DNA of 64,000 nucleotides from Geojedonia sp051814705 (GCA_051814705.1 JBPWQW010000005.1:67762-131761), one strand, 5' to 3'; positions 24,859 to 34,618 are shown, counted from the stretch's first letter. The notes: generated by a model from the letters alone, not told the origin. Program-made: numbers and translations.

Positions 24859-26037
24859 TTAATTTCTAACTCTAAACCTACTGATAATATCTTTGAGTTT
24901 AGCTTTAAGGTCCTCACCAGTGTCATAAACCATTTGCTCACTAGATGGAAAGGGTACACGCCGGTTTCTTATCAGGTTTCGGTCTTCATTTAACAGAGCT
25001 CGTTCATCACCTCTATAAGTTGCATATACGTTTTCAAACACAAAACCACTGTCAATAGGGAAGGAGTTAATTACCTGATTGGAAAGTAAGTCCACATACA
25101 CCACATCGCCTAGGATTTGGGACGACTTGGTTTGTTGTGATTCAAAATAACGTGCCCTGACCTTCACAATTTTATCGACTTTAATGTCGTTACCCAAACT
25201 GTCTTTCTTTACATTGCCATTTCGATCCAATTGGTATTGCCAACCGTCAACTACCTCCTTTTCACGTAAAAACTCACGTTCGTTTATCTGCTCTGGTGAA
25301 ATATTAATGTGTTTCAACTGTAACTGCATGGCGTAATCATATTTGATGTCTTGATTGGTGTTGGCATGATAAACTGTCCAAAACTGATTGAGCCCATAAG
25401 TATTAAAATTGAGCAAATCGTCTTCTAAACGTCTTGGAATGATTTGATTCGTCTGGTTTTCAATGGTCACGATTACATAGTTTGTCCCACGTTGATGGGC
25501 TTCCTCCAATAAGGCTTTCGTATCCTCGTAGTTGGGATTGATATGTTCAATATAGCTAAAGGTGTCATAGGCTTCCCTAATAATGCGTTTATCATCAGAG
25601 TCCAATAATTTCAATCCTTTATCATATAAATAGTCCGAAGTCTTTTCACGATAATCCACAATAGCGTTACTGTAATCGTTGAATTTGAATTTAACCGTTT
25701 TACCGTTGACCTGTAATGGCAATACCGGTTTTATTGCTTCTTGACGTAAATGAAGGGCCATGTAAGTTTCGTAAATCTGTTGATACTGTGCCGGATTATT
25801 ATCTTTTTTAAGATGGTTAATAGCGTTCAAATCGCGTTCCACCACTTTTGTGTAAGCGTCGCCCAGCATTAAAACGTAATCTTGCTTGCGTTTTTTTTCC
25901 TTATTGCTTTCCAATTTTTTTAGGGCATCTTGGATTGCGGCGTCATAATTACCAGTGTTGATGGCTTTTTCAACCTGCTTCTTGCCACAGGAAACCATGA
26001 CAGTTAATACTAATATTAAGGGTAAAAATCGTTGCAT
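24859..26037 (-). CDS. lipoprotein with TPR-like N-terminal region
   Basis: A 392-residue predicted lipoprotein (lipobox MVSC, Cys about 17). The first 180 residues are helical with TPR-like spacing (AINTGNYDAAIQDALKKLESNKEKKRKQDYVLMLGDAY). The second half is mostly beta and contains charged segments such as EREFLREKEVVDGWQYQLDRNG and YFESQQTKSSQILGDVVYVDL. No named family recognised. Monocistronic as far as can be seen, 122 bp downstream of fumarylacetoacetase with a terminator between them. Confidence 0.72.
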   Translation of the reverse strand: MQRFLPLILVLTVMVSCGKKQVEKAINTGNYDAAIQDALKKLESNKEKKRKQDYVLMLGDAYTKVVERDLNAINHLKKDNNPAQYQQIYETYMALHLRQEAIKPVLPLQVNGKTVKFKFNDYSNAIVDYREKTSDYLYDKGLKLLDSDDKRIIREAYDTFSYIEHINPNYEDTKALLEEAHQRGTNYVIVTIENQTNQIIPRRLEDDLLNFNTYGLNQFWTVYHANTNQDIKYDYAMQLQLKHINISPEQINEREFLREKEVVDGWQYQLDRNGNVKKDSLGNDIKVDKIVKVRARYFESQQTKSSQILGDVVYVDLLSNQVINSFPIDSGFVFENVYATYRGDERALLNEDRNLIRNRRVPFPSSEQMVYDTGEDLKAKLKDIISRFRVRN

Positions 26038-26084
26038 AAGTCTTCAATTTAGGGATTATGATTGTGTGTTTTCAAAAGTAATGC

Positions 26085-26118
26085 CAAAAAAAGCGACCCT
26101 CAATTTTCATTAAGGGTC
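26085..26118 (-). terminator. intrinsic terminator after fumarylacetoacetase gene
   Basis: On the minus strand GACCCT and AGGGTC form a stem (26118-26095) followed by a run of T residues (26091-26085). Confidence 0.75.
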
Positions 26119-26159
26119 GTCAAATATATTGAATTTATGGAGGCTGAGCCTGTCGAAGC

Positions 26160-27452
26160 TTATTTCTTTTTCTTTGGATTATAAACAGGAAGCAGTTGCG
26201 TAGACACTTCACCAAAACCGATACGTGTGCCATCTTTTTCACAATGGCCACGCATGATGACCGTATCGTAATCGTTGATAAACTTACGTTCGGTGCCATC
26301 TTTCATGGTCAATGGTTTTTCTCCTTTCCAAGTCAGTTCCAACATCGAACCATAAGAATCTGGAGTGGAACCCGAAATGGTACCACTTCCCATCATATCT
26401 CCAGAATTTACTGGGCAACCATTAACGGTATGGTGTGTTAACTGTTGTGACATATTCCAGTATAACGCTTTAAAATTGGATTTGCTCACAATGGTTTCTT
26501 TTGCTGACTTTGGTCTAATGGCTACTTCCAGATTGATATCGTAACTTTTTTTGCCTTTATATTTCAAATAGGGCAGTTGTGGTATAATAGGTTTAGGGCC
26601 TTCAACTCTAAAAGGTTCTAAAGCATCTAGAGTGACGATCCAAGGCGAAATAGAGGAGGCAAAACTTTTTGCTAAAAAAGGTCCTAAGGGTACGTATTCC
26701 CATTTTTGTATATCGCGTGCCGACCAATCATTCAATAACACCAACCCGAAAATATATTCTTCGGCCTCATCAATAGGAATGGGCTCACCCAAATCGTTGG
26801 CATCTGTAGTAATAAAAGCCATTTCCAGCTCGAAATCGACCAATTTTGAAGGGCCAAATACAGGAGTATCACTTCCAGCGGGTAAAGTTTGGCCTTGCGG
26901 ACGATGTACCGAAATGCCAGATGGAATGATAGAACTACTTCTGCCATGATACCCCACAGGGATATGTAACCAGTTTGGCAATAAGGCATGTTCTGGATCC
27001 CTAAACATTTTACCTACGTTTGTTGCATGCTCAATGCTGGAATAAAAATCTGTATAATCACCTATTTGAACGGGCAATTGCATCTCAATCTCATCTAATC
27101 GAAACAGGACAACCTCCTTATGTTTAGTGTTGTATTTAAGTGTTGTATTAGCACTGTCAAAAATTTGAGAAATTCTGTTTCTAACGGCTCTCCAGGTCTT
27201 TCTGCCATCTGCAATAAAATCATTCAACGTATCCTGAAGAAAAATGTCATCAGTCAAAGGAATGCCTTCAAAATATCCTAATTGGTGCAATGCGCCAAGG
27301 TCAATGGCCGTATCGCCAATTCGGGTTCCGATGGTAATAATATCGTCACGAGTCAAAAACACACCAAAGGGAATGTTTTGAATAGGAAAATCTGAATTTT
27401 TTCCGACGTGTAGCCACGACGTTCTATCAGGGTTGTTGGCTGATAATGGCAT
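26160..27452 (-). CDS. fahA: fumarylacetoacetase
   Basis: A 430-residue enzyme that hydrolyses fumarylacetoacetate to fumarate and acetoacetate, the last step of tyrosine/homogentisate degradation. An N-terminal SH3-like domain (GVFLTRDDIITIGTRIGD) precedes the C-terminal FAH domain with the metal-binding DFELEMAFI and LVLLNDWSARDIQ segments. The catalytic His-Glu region is in VGYHGRSSSI, and GSGTISG follows. Full length. No other tyrosine catabolic gene is adjacent. A terminator lies between it and the lipoprotein gene downstream; glyA is divergent. Confidence 0.95.
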   Translation of the reverse strand: MPLSANNPDRTSWLHVGKNSDFPIQNIPFGVFLTRDDIITIGTRIGDTAIDLGALHQLGYFEGIPLTDDIFLQDTLNDFIADGRKTWRAVRNRISQIFDSANTTLKYNTKHKEVVLFRLDEIEMQLPVQIGDYTDFYSSIEHATNVGKMFRDPEHALLPNWLHIPVGYHGRSSSIIPSGISVHRPQGQTLPAGSDTPVFGPSKLVDFELEMAFITTDANDLGEPIPIDEAEEYIFGLVLLNDWSARDIQKWEYVPLGPFLAKSFASSISPWIVTLDALEPFRVEGPKPIIPQLPYLKYKGKKSYDINLEVAIRPKSAKETIVSKSNFKALYWNMSQQLTHHTVNGCPVNSGDMMGSGTISGSTPDSYGSMLELTWKGEKPLTMKDGTERKFINDYDTVIMRGHCEKDGTRIGFGEVSTQLLPVYNPKKKK

Positions 27453-27530
27453 TGTTGTGATTTTAATTAATGGTTTACTTTTTTACACATCAAATATATG
27501 TTTTTTGATGTATTTAACTAATGTATTTAT

Positions 27531-27538
27531 TATTTTTG
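27531..27538 (+). promoter_or_regulatory. -7 element of glyA
   Basis: TATTTTTG, a match to TAnnTTTG, 25 bp upstream of the chosen glyA start. A TTG lies 23 bp further upstream, slightly beyond the usual spacing. Confidence 0.5.
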
Positions 27539-27563
27539 ACAAAATTTAACAAAATTGGAAAAT

Positions 27564-28835
27564 ATGCAACGTGACCAGCAAATATTTGAGCTTATTGAAG
27601 CTGAAAAAGAACGACAATTACACGGATTAGAACTGATAGCCTCTGAAAACTTTGTAAGTGATCAAGTTATGGAAGCTGCAGGTTCGGTCTTGACTAACAA
27701 ATATGCAGAAGGATATCCTGGTAGACGTTATTATGGGGGTTGTGAAGTGGTTGACGAAGTGGAGCAACTTGCCATTGACAGAGCGAAAGCCCTATTTGGA
27801 GCGACTTATGTGAATGTGCAGCCTCATTCTGGTAGTCAAGCTAATACAGAAGTGTTTGCTGCTTGTTTAAAACCAGGCGATAAGATTTTAGGTTTTGATT
27901 TGTCACACGGCGGGCATTTAACCCATGGCTCTCCAGTAAATTTCTCTGGAAGACTATACAATCCTGTATTTTATGGAGTTGATAAAGAAACCGGACGTAT
28001 CGATTATGATAGTATGGAGGCCATTGCCAAAAAAGAAAAACCAAAAATGATAATCGCTGGGGCTTCGGCTTATTCCCGTGATATGGATTTTAAACGCTTT
28101 AGAGAAGTGGCCGATCGTGTTGGTGCAATTTTAATGGCCGATATTTCACATCCCGCTGGGTTAATTGCCAAAGGCATTTTAAACGACCCAATACCACATT
28201 GCCATATAGTCACAACAACAACGCATAAAACCTTACGTGGACCAAGAGGCGGTATGATTTTAATGGGAGAGGATTTTGAGAATCCCTTTGGAATAAAATT
28301 GAAAAATGGCAATCTTCGAATGATGTCTTCTTTAATAGATTCCGCAGTGTTTCCAGGAAATCAAGGCGGTCCATTAGAACATATTATTGCTGCCAAGGCT
28401 ATTGCTTTTGGTGAAGCACTGACTGACGACTTTTTGCATTATATCCTACAAGTTAAGAAAAATGCTGCAGCCATGGCAAAAGCATTCGTCTCTAGAGACT
28501 ACCATATTATTTCTGGAGGAACCGATAACCACATGATGCTTATTGACCTGAGAAACAAAAATATTACTGGTAAAGATGCTGAACAAGCATTGGTAAAGGC
28601 CGATATTACAGTAAACAAAAACATGGTACCTTTTGATGATAAATCACCATTTGTAACCTCAGGAATAAGGGTAGGAACCGCAGCGGTAACCACAAGAGGC
28701 TTAAAAGAACAGGATATGGAAACCATTGTTGGATTTATAGACGAGGTGATTTCCAATCATGAAAACGAAGCCGTTACGGAACATGTTGCTGAACAGGTTA
28801 ACGACATGATGAAGAATTTGCAGTTGTTTGCTTAA
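27564..28835 (+). CDS. glyA: serine hydroxymethyltransferase
   Basis: A 423-residue PLP enzyme converting serine and tetrahydrofolate to glycine and 5,10-methylene-tetrahydrofolate. The PLP lysine is K222 in TTTHKTLRGPRGG; LELIASENF, YAEGYPGRRYYGG and the Asp of ADISHPAGL are all present. I use the ATG at 27564 instead of the in-frame TTG three codons earlier. Monocistronic; it converges on the beta-helix protein gene. A short TGCCTG-CGT-CAGGCA palindrome (28874-28888) lies in the gap downstream. Confidence 0.96.
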   Translation: MQRDQQIFELIEAEKERQLHGLELIASENFVSDQVMEAAGSVLTNKYAEGYPGRRYYGGCEVVDEVEQLAIDRAKALFGATYVNVQPHSGSQANTEVFAACLKPGDKILGFDLSHGGHLTHGSPVNFSGRLYNPVFYGVDKETGRIDYDSMEAIAKKEKPKMIIAGASAYSRDMDFKRFREVADRVGAILMADISHPAGLIAKGILNDPIPHCHIVTTTTHKTLRGPRGGMILMGEDFENPFGIKLKNGNLRMMSSLIDSAVFPGNQGGPLEHIIAAKAIAFGEALTDDFLHYILQVKKNAAAMAKAFVSRDYHIISGGTDNHMMLIDLRNKNITGKDAEQALVKADITVNKNMVPFDDKSPFVTSGIRVGTAAVTTRGLKEQDMETIVGFIDEVISNHENEAVTEHVAEQVNDMMKNLQLFA

Positions 28836-28873
28836 AGGGAAGTGATAAGCCTAACATGAGAAACCTTAAACTC

Positions 28874-28888
28874 TGCCTGCGTCAGGCA
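28874..28888. repeat. GCCTGC-type dispersed palindrome
   Basis: TGCCTG-CGT-CAGGCA, perfect 6-bp arms, in the convergent gap between glyA and the beta-helix gene. Similar GC-rich palindromes are at 5849, 7109, 61249 and 62690. Confidence 0.6.
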
Positions 28889-28923
28889 TGAAGTTCAGGT
28901 TGACCTATTGAGTGTTTCTTGTA

Positions 28924-30480
28924 TTACTCTTCAAAAATAATATGCTGATAGGCTCCCAAATCTGGAGCACTTGTACGATTGACATTTAAAATATCAAATG
29001 GAACTTGGTTGGCAAAAGTTGTGTTGCCCTTATTGTTTGCGGCAGAATTCTCGCCAATAATCAACATATTTTCAAAAGGTTCTTTAAAATCAGGATCTTG
29101 ATTAAAAATCACATTTTCGTATAAAGTCGAATCGTTAAAGTTATAATTGGCACCAGTAAAATTGTTGTTATTGTCCTCAAAACGTATCAAACAATTGTTG
29201 AATTTAAAATTAAAAGCACTGCCAGTTTCTTCATCCAATATAAACTCTGGATTGTCATTGCCGTAAATGATACAATTATTAAAATTGGCTTCCACCAAAT
29301 CATTAGTAAACAAGGCATTGTTTTGGTCGGTCACAAAATTGTTCAGCAACAATGTTGGGAACTGTCTAAAACCGTTGTTCCAATAATTAGTTAGGGTACA
29401 ATGTGTGAAATTGTATTTACCACCAAAAGTCCCTGCAAAAGCCGATTGGCCAGCATTATTAATGACCACATTTTCTCCTAAAATAGAGCTGCCTCTTGCC
29501 AGTATCCCAAAATTGCTGCTGTTGTAAATTTGAGTATTGGTGAGTGTTAATTTGTTATTAGTAGCATCCTGATTCCCATCACATAAGATTCCGACTACCG
29601 CATTTTTAATCGTAGCATGGTTTATAAGGTTGTCTTTACTGCCATCAAACAACCAAATAGTGCCCCATTGCCCTGGAATATCTTCAAAGTCGGGCTCCAG
29701 ACGATCGCTTTCAAAAATGACCTCGTTTTCCAAAAGATCTTGATCGGTACTTAAAGTTCCATTAACGTGTAAAGAGGCATTATTAGCAATCAACAGTCCT
29801 GAGTTAGCATGAAAATGAATTCTTGCTCCCGCTTCAATAGTTAGTGTTTTGCCTTGGTTTACAGCGGCATAGCCATAAATTACATAAGGTTTGTTGTTGG
29901 TGAAGTTTAATTCGGAATCTGCCAACAACCGTCCTTGAATATCTGTTTCGTCAACTGTTCCATCGCCATCAATATCAAAAGATAGGGTTTCAATAAATCC
30001 TTCCGAATCTTTGTTTGGATAAATAAATACGGCATCCTTAACCAACGTTACAAGCTCTACTTTTTGAAGGTTTGCTCCACTGTCAAATTGGATCACATCG
30101 GTATATAAAAACTGTTTGGCCGAAGCTGCTAAGGATTGGATATCGATGGTGGTTTCAACAAAAATGAAGATGCTGTCTTTAGCAAGAATCTCGATGTTTT
30201 GAAATTCCTTTCCTGGAATACCATCCACATTCAATCGGTAATTTGATGCTTGTCCTTGCCCTAAACCTAATGTTGGGATCACGATATCGGTATTGCTTCT
30301 GTTGTAAACCTTTAAATTATAAGTGCTCGATCCAATATTGGTAAAAACTGTATCGAGATAAACGGTGTCTTTAGAGAATTCCAACTGTCCCGTGCTGGGG
30401 GTAAATTCAAAATCAGTCCTGCATGAACTCCAAAAAATCAAAGAAATAAGCGTTAAACTGAAATATAATATTCGTTTCAT
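28924..30480 (-). CDS. lipoprotein with right-handed beta-helix repeats
   Basis: A 518-residue predicted surface lipoprotein (SSC lipobox, Cys about 20). The N-terminal 120 residues look like an immunoglobulin-like beta-sandwich (FTNIGSSTYNLKVYNRSNTDIVI). The rest has many short Asn-rich strand repeats, such as NNKLTLTNTQIYNSSNFGILARG and NFTHCTLTNYWNNGF, as in right-handed parallel beta-helix proteins. Such proteins often bind polysaccharides, but no catalytic residues can be named. It likely faces the periplasm or cell exterior. No operon partner. Confidence 0.78.
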   Translation of the reverse strand: MKRILYFSLTLISLIFWSSCRTDFEFTPSTGQLEFSKDTVYLDTVFTNIGSSTYNLKVYNRSNTDIVIPTLGLGQGQASNYRLNVDGIPGKEFQNIEILAKDSIFIFVETTIDIQSLAASAKQFLYTDVIQFDSGANLQKVELVTLVKDAVFIYPNKDSEGFIETLSFDIDGDGTVDETDIQGRLLADSELNFTNNKPYVIYGYAAVNQGKTLTIEAGARIHFHANSGLLIANNASLHVNGTLSTDQDLLENEVIFESDRLEPDFEDIPGQWGTIWLFDGSKDNLINHATIKNAVVGILCDGNQDATNNKLTLTNTQIYNSSNFGILARGSSILGENVVINNAGQSAFAGTFGGKYNFTHCTLTNYWNNGFRQFPTLLLNNFVTDQNNALFTNDLVEANFNNCIIYGNDNPEFILDEETGSAFNFKFNNCLIRFEDNNNNFTGANYNFNDSTLYENVIFNQDPDFKEPFENMLIIGENSAANNKGNTTFANQVPFDILNVNRTSAPDLGAYQHIIFEE

Positions 30481-30589
30481 TTAGACAATATAAGTCAACA
30501 TTTGAATTATTGAGCAATATGCCCAAAAATATAACTTTTGAAGGCAATAATTTATTATCAAAATGAATATTTTAATTCTAATTGAGTAA

Positions 30590-31315
30590 TTAGTCTTTAA
30601 TACCTTCTAAAAATTCATCGCTAAATTGAATAAAGGTTTCCAATAACAAGAGATTATTTTCCCTGAGCAAAAGTTTTTTCTCAATTCCTTTAGCTTCGCA
30701 AAAATCAAAAAAAAGCGGATGAAGCTGACTTTCAATTTTTAGTTCTGAAATCAAAAATTTTGAGTTGAAAAACGAATCTGTTTCAAAAAGAGCCTCCAAA
30801 TCATAATAATTGGCCATGATTGTAGGTTTAGGTTTGGATTTGTTCTTAAATAATTTAGCGATAAGCATTCCAATGGCTTTAAAATCCATATTGAGTACTG
30901 GGGGCGGTTCATACAGCCATGGTCTAAGTTCTACATCACTTTTGATTTGGGCTTGCAAGGAATTTTCAGCCTCTGTTAAATCTAATTTTTTCTCATTAAC
31001 CTTGTTTACTTGAACTTCGTCGAGTTGATTCACTATTTTTTTTAATTCAATAACAATGACATCATTAAAATGGCCTTGAGTAACTAATAAAGTTTTTGGT
31101 TCATGAAACAGTGAACCAAAAGAGATTGAATCATTTATGGCAGCCGTGATTTTGAAGTTGCCTTCATCATCGGTAAATGTCATTATAGCCTGTGTTATAT
31201 TTATAATTTTTGCACCTTTTACGGTTGCTTCGGCATCATAAACTTTACCAGAAACAGTTTGAGAAACTATAGTTATGGGAATAAGGAATAATATTACTAG
31301 ATATAATTTGAACAA
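30590..31315 (-). CDS. carboxypeptidase-regulatory-like domain protein
   Basis: A 241-residue secreted protein. After a signal peptide (KLYLVILFLIPITIVSQ) comes a CarboxypepD_reg-like beta-sandwich (VSGKVYDAEATVKGAKIIN to about 90, with TDDEGNF). An alpha-helical C-terminal region follows. There is no TonB receptor or peptidase domain, so it may be a cell-surface accessory protein. The start is TTG (31315): no in-frame ATG precedes it, and a later start would remove the signal peptide. Confidence 0.75.
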   Translation of the reverse strand: MFKLYLVILFLIPITIVSQTVSGKVYDAEATVKGAKIINITQAIMTFTDDEGNFKITAAINDSISFGSLFHEPKTLLVTQGHFNDVIVIELKKIVNQLDEVQVNKVNEKKLDLTEAENSLQAQIKSDVELRPWLYEPPPVLNMDFKAIGMLIAKLFKNKSKPKPTIMANYYDLEALFETDSFFNSKFLISELKIESQLHPLFFDFCEAKGIEKKLLLRENNLLLLETFIQFSDEFLEGIKD

Positions 31316-31407
31316 TAAATAAGTAAATGGTTGATAATCTAAGATACTATAATTGGAGTGATCTCAATTGATAATTAAGAGATTTTAACAGCTGTTCTTA
31401 TAGATTT

Positions 31408-31797
31408 TCAGTCAAAAAGTTCTATAATCTCTTTTGTAATTCTTGCAGGGCGATGGTTTTTTTTGGATATAAAACACCAGTTAGTTTCAGAAGTTGTTAA
31501 AAGTTTGCCGGTAGTTTTGTTGTAGATTTCAACGATTCTCGTGGAAGTCACGCCTTCCGCTTTGGTGACAAAGGTTTTCAATACCAATGCATCATTTAAA
31601 AACGCCTGACCTTTATATTGAATGTTATGACTTAACATGACCCAATAAAAATGGCCGACTATTTTTTTTGTAGCTTTTGAATCCCAATGGCGTTCGGCTA
31701 CATCTTGAACCCATTGCACATAACGCACATTGTTAACATGGTTGAGGTCATCCAAATCTTCTTGACTAACAGTAATGATTAATTCGAAGGTTTGCAT
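31408..31797 (-). CDS. acyl-CoA thioesterase (4HBT hotdog fold)
   Basis: A 129-residue hotdog-fold protein. The segment DLDDLNHVNNVRYVQWVQDVAERHW contains the Asn/Asp and His positions of 4-hydroxybenzoyl-CoA thioesterase-like enzymes, and the length is typical. It probably hydrolyses acyl-CoA or acyl-ACP; the chain preference is unknown. It starts 3 bp after the glutaminyl cyclase stop codon, so the two are co-transcribed. Confidence 0.85.
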   Translation of the reverse strand: MQTFELIITVSQEDLDDLNHVNNVRYVQWVQDVAERHWDSKATKKIVGHFYWVMLSHNIQYKGQAFLNDALVLKTFVTKAEGVTSTRIVEIYNKTTGKLLTTSETNWCFISKKNHRPARITKEIIELFD

Positions 31798-31800
31798 GCT

Positions 31801-32838
31801 TTATTTTTCTATAATTTGTACTTCAAAAAGTTTATCCCAACGTTTACCGGTAACAAAAAGGGTTTGCGTATCTGGGTTATAGGCAATGCCATTCAACACA
31901 TCTAAACCTTGATGTTGGGTTACCAGTTTTCTTAAAGGTGAAAAGTCGATCACACCTTCAACAGCACCATTTTCAGGATTGATAATGGCCACACCGTTGA
32001 GCTGATAGCGGTTTGCGTAAATTTTTCCATTAACCCATTCCAATTCATTAAGACCTACTACTTTTCCTCGGTTATGATAAGCTTGTATGTGGCTTTCTTC
32101 AGCTTTAGTTTCAGGATTTAAGACCCATATATTTTCAGTGCCATCACTTTTATAAAGGACTTTCCCATCATTACAAAGCCCCCAGCCTTCCTTACTTTCT
32201 CCATATTTAAAACTCTCCGTCTTTTCGAAGGTTGCGAGATCATAAACAAAGCCAGTATTTTCTTGCCATGTGAGTTGGTATATTTTATCGTTTAAAATAG
32301 TCATCCCTTCACCAAAATACGCTTTGGTTAGATCGATGTTTTTTAAAACGCTCCCCGTTTTATAATCTACTTTTCTCAATTTAGATTCCCCATATTGACC
32401 AGTGCTTTCGTAAAGTTCGCCATTGTGGAATTCTAAACCTTGGGTATAGGAGGTAATATCATGAGGATATTGGTTGATGATATTATAAGTATAGATTTTT
32501 GGTGGTTTATTATTTAAAACGAAGAGTTTTGTTGACACACTTTCAGACATATTATCGTAATGAACAGTAGCTGTTAGGAGGTGAGAGCCTAATTTTAAAT
32601 TTTGAGTTGAAGATGAATTCTCAATAGTCTTGTCGTCAATTTGATAAACCACTGAATTTATTTTCAGGTTTTTAGGGTTTTTCAAGGTGAGTTCTAAAGT
32701 TTCTCCAAGTAGAATCGTATTTTTTTTGGCATTGGTCTCAATAGAAAATTTGTGGGATTTAGAATTATTGCTATTGCCACAGGAAACGAAACATACCATA
32801 TAAAACACGGCGGTCAAAACTGTAATTGAAATCTTCAT
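31801..32838 (-). CDS. glutaminyl-peptide cyclotransferase lipoprotein
   Basis: A 345-residue predicted lipoprotein (lipobox FVSC, about residue 20). An N-terminal beta domain of about 95 residues is followed by the plant/bacterial type glutamine cyclotransferase beta-propeller: TSYTQGLEFHNGELYESTGQYGES, FGEGMTILNDKIYQLTWQE, and LNELEWVNGKIYANRYQ. The enzyme converts N-terminal Gln to pyroglutamate on exported proteins, many of which in Bacteroidota begin with Gln after signal cleavage. Several signal peptides here end in Q, such as those of the DUF5686 and carboxypeptidase-regulatory-like proteins. Confidence 0.88.
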   Translation of the reverse strand: MKISITVLTAVFYMVCFVSCGNSNNSKSHKFSIETNAKKNTILLGETLELTLKNPKNLKINSVVYQIDDKTIENSSSTQNLKLGSHLLTATVHYDNMSESVSTKLFVLNNKPPKIYTYNIINQYPHDITSYTQGLEFHNGELYESTGQYGESKLRKVDYKTGSVLKNIDLTKAYFGEGMTILNDKIYQLTWQENTGFVYDLATFEKTESFKYGESKEGWGLCNDGKVLYKSDGTENIWVLNPETKAEESHIQAYHNRGKVVGLNELEWVNGKIYANRYQLNGVAIINPENGAVEGVIDFSPLRKLVTQHQGLDVLNGIAYNPDTQTLFVTGKRWDKLFEVQIIEK

Positions 32839-32888
32839 TTTTTGAATTTTCGAGCAAGTTATTTAATAAAATTCAGTTTAAAAAATCA

Positions 32889-32918
32889 TTGTGAAACTAT
32901 TAAAAGATTGTATCTTTG
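32889..32918 (+). promoter_or_regulatory. promoter of SRP RNA
   Basis: TTG at 32889-32891, exactly 19 bp spacer, and TATCTTTG at 32911-32918: a full match to the Bacteroidota -33/-7 promoter. Transcription would start near 32924. Confidence 0.85.
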
Positions 32919-32923
32919 CAGTC

Positions 32924-33024
32924 GGCAAGTCCTACACAACCAGCTCCTGCTGAATCCTCCAGGGCGGGAACGCAGCAAAGGTAAGTGGTCGTAGCGGTGT
33001 GATGTAGGTAGCTTGCCTTTTTTT
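32924..33024 (+). ncRNA. ffs: signal recognition particle RNA, small bacterial type
   Basis: About 95 nt. The conserved apical domain CCAGGGCGGGAACGCAGCA, with its GGAA tetraloop-like turn and AGCA internal-loop strand, binds Ffh. Outer arms GGCAAG and CTTGCC pair at the two ends, followed by a T run as terminator. It acts in co-translational membrane targeting. A near-consensus promoter precedes it. Confidence 0.93.
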
Positions 33025-33080
33025 GTGCCCTAAACTTTCCTTTTTTATTGTATTTTTGAAGTGTTAATCATTCTAAATTT

Positions 33081-33884
33081 ATGTTCAAAGTTGTTTTAAT
33101 CACAGGAGGTTCATCCGGAATTGGAAAATCTATTGGTGAGTTTTTGACCGATAAGGGTTTTAAAGTTTATGGAACCAGTAGACGTCCTGAAAACTATTCT
33201 GACAGTAAATTTCAATTAGTTGCATTAGATGTTACCAATAATACTTCTATAAAAATGGCAGTGAAATCGGTTATAGATGCCGAAGGACATTTGGATGTGT
33301 TGATTAATAATGCTGGAGCAGGAATCACTGGGCCATTAGAAGAAACCCCAGAAGAAGAAATCAAACGAAATTTTGAAACCAACTTGTTTGGACCAATCAA
33401 TGTGATCAAAGCGGCCTTGCCTCAAATGAGAAACCAAGGCTCAGGACTCATTATCAATATCACATCTATTGCAGGCTATATGGGCTTGCCTTATCGCGGC
33501 GTTTATAGTGCAAGTAAAGGCGCATTAGAGCTTATTACGGAGGCATTTAGAATGGAACTTAAGGACTTCAATATTAAAATGACCAATGTGGCTCCAGGAG
33601 ATTTTGCAACCAATATAGCTGCAGGACGTTACCATGCACCAGTAATTAAAGGCTCGCCCTATGAAGTAAAGTACGGTTCGGTATTAAAGGCCATAAACGA
33701 AGATGTCAATACAGGTAATGATCCAGAATTGGTAGCAGCAGAAATTTTCAGAATTATCCAAACGCCAAATCCTAATACACATTATAAAGTTGGGGCGTTT
33801 ATGCAAAAGTTCTCTATTGTGTTAAAAAGAATCTTACCAGATAAAATTTATGAAAGATTGTTGCTTAATCATTATAAATTGTAA
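33081..33884 (+). CDS. SDR family oxidoreductase
   Basis: A 267-residue classical short-chain dehydrogenase. It has the cofactor motif TGGSSGIGK (8-16), NNAGAG, catalytic Ser129 and the YSASK pair Tyr142/Lys146. The substrate is unknown. A TATTTTTG -7 element lies 23 bp before the ATG (33051-33058). The promoter of the next gene overlaps its last codons, so the next gene can be transcribed separately. Confidence 0.9.
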   Translation: MFKVVLITGGSSGIGKSIGEFLTDKGFKVYGTSRRPENYSDSKFQLVALDVTNNTSIKMAVKSVIDAEGHLDVLINNAGAGITGPLEETPEEEIKRNFETNLFGPINVIKAALPQMRNQGSGLIINITSIAGYMGLPYRGVYSASKGALELITEAFRMELKDFNIKMTNVAPGDFATNIAAGRYHAPVIKGSPYEVKYGSVLKAINEDVNTGNDPELVAAEIFRIIQTPNPNTHYKVGAFMQKFSIVLKRILPDKIYERLLLNHYKL

Positions 33885-33909
33885 TTTTGCAGTCCCGATA
33901 CTTCGGGAT
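33858..33909 (+). promoter_or_regulatory. promoter and leader hairpin of the transaldolase-like gene
   Basis: TTG at 33861-33863 and TAATTTTG at 33882-33889 (18-bp spacer) overlap the SDR gene 3' end. A perfect TCCCGA-tact-TCGGGA hairpin follows at the predicted start of the leader. Confidence 0.55.
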
Positions 33910-33938
33910 CATATAGCAATTTAAATAAACCTATTTAT

Positions 33939-34592
33939 ATGAAATTTTTTATTGATACTGCCAATCTGGACCAAATTAAAGAAGCACAGGACCTCGGGGT
34001 TTTGGATGGCGTTACAACAAACCCTTCATTAATGGCAAAAGAGGGCATTACAGGACATGATAACATCATGAAGCATTATATTAATATCTGCAATATTGTA
34101 GATGGTGATGTGTCTGCAGAAGTCATTTCGACTGATTTTGAAGGAATGGTTAGAGAAGGTGAGGCTTTGGCTGATTTACACGAGCAAATTGTCGTTAAAC
34201 TACCCATGATTAAGGACGGTATAAAAGCCTGTAAATATTTTAGCGATAAAGGTGTTAAAGTCAATATGACTTTGGTGTTTTCTGCAGGTCAAGCTTTATT
34301 GGCCGCCAAAGCGGGAGCAACCTATGTTTCACCATTTATTGGCCGATTGGATGATATTTCAACAGATGGTTTGAATTTGATTTCGGAAATTAGGCTTATT
34401 TATGATAACTACGGATTTGACACCGAAATTTTGGCAGCTTCAGTTCGCCACACCATGCATGTTATTGATTGTGCCAAATTGGGTGCCGATGTTATGACTG
34501 GGCCTTTAAGCTCCATCATTGGATTGTTAAATCACCCGTTGACCGATATTGGTCTTGCTAAATTTTTAGCAGATTATAAAAAAGGAAATTAA
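33939..34592 (+). CDS. fsa: fructose-6-phosphate aldolase / transaldolase-like protein
   Basis: A 217-residue single-domain class I aldolase of the TalC/FSA group. The Schiff-base lysine is K87 in IVVKLPM; the N-terminal MKFFIDTANLDQIKEA, GVTTNPSL and VSPFIGRLDD are diagnostic. In many bacteria this short form is the working transaldolase, so either transaldolase or fructose-6-phosphate aldolase activity is possible. It has its own promoter and is followed by a bidirectional terminator. Confidence 0.9.
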   Translation: MKFFIDTANLDQIKEAQDLGVLDGVTTNPSLMAKEGITGHDNIMKHYINICNIVDGDVSAEVISTDFEGMVREGEALADLHEQIVVKLPMIKDGIKACKYFSDKGVKVNMTLVFSAGQALLAAKAGATYVSPFIGRLDDISTDGLNLISEIRLIYDNYGFDTEILAASVRHTMHVIDCAKLGADVMTGPLSSIIGLLNHPLTDIGLAKFLADYKKGN

Positions 34593-34618
34593 AATCTTGA
34601 ATACATTTTGAAAGAACC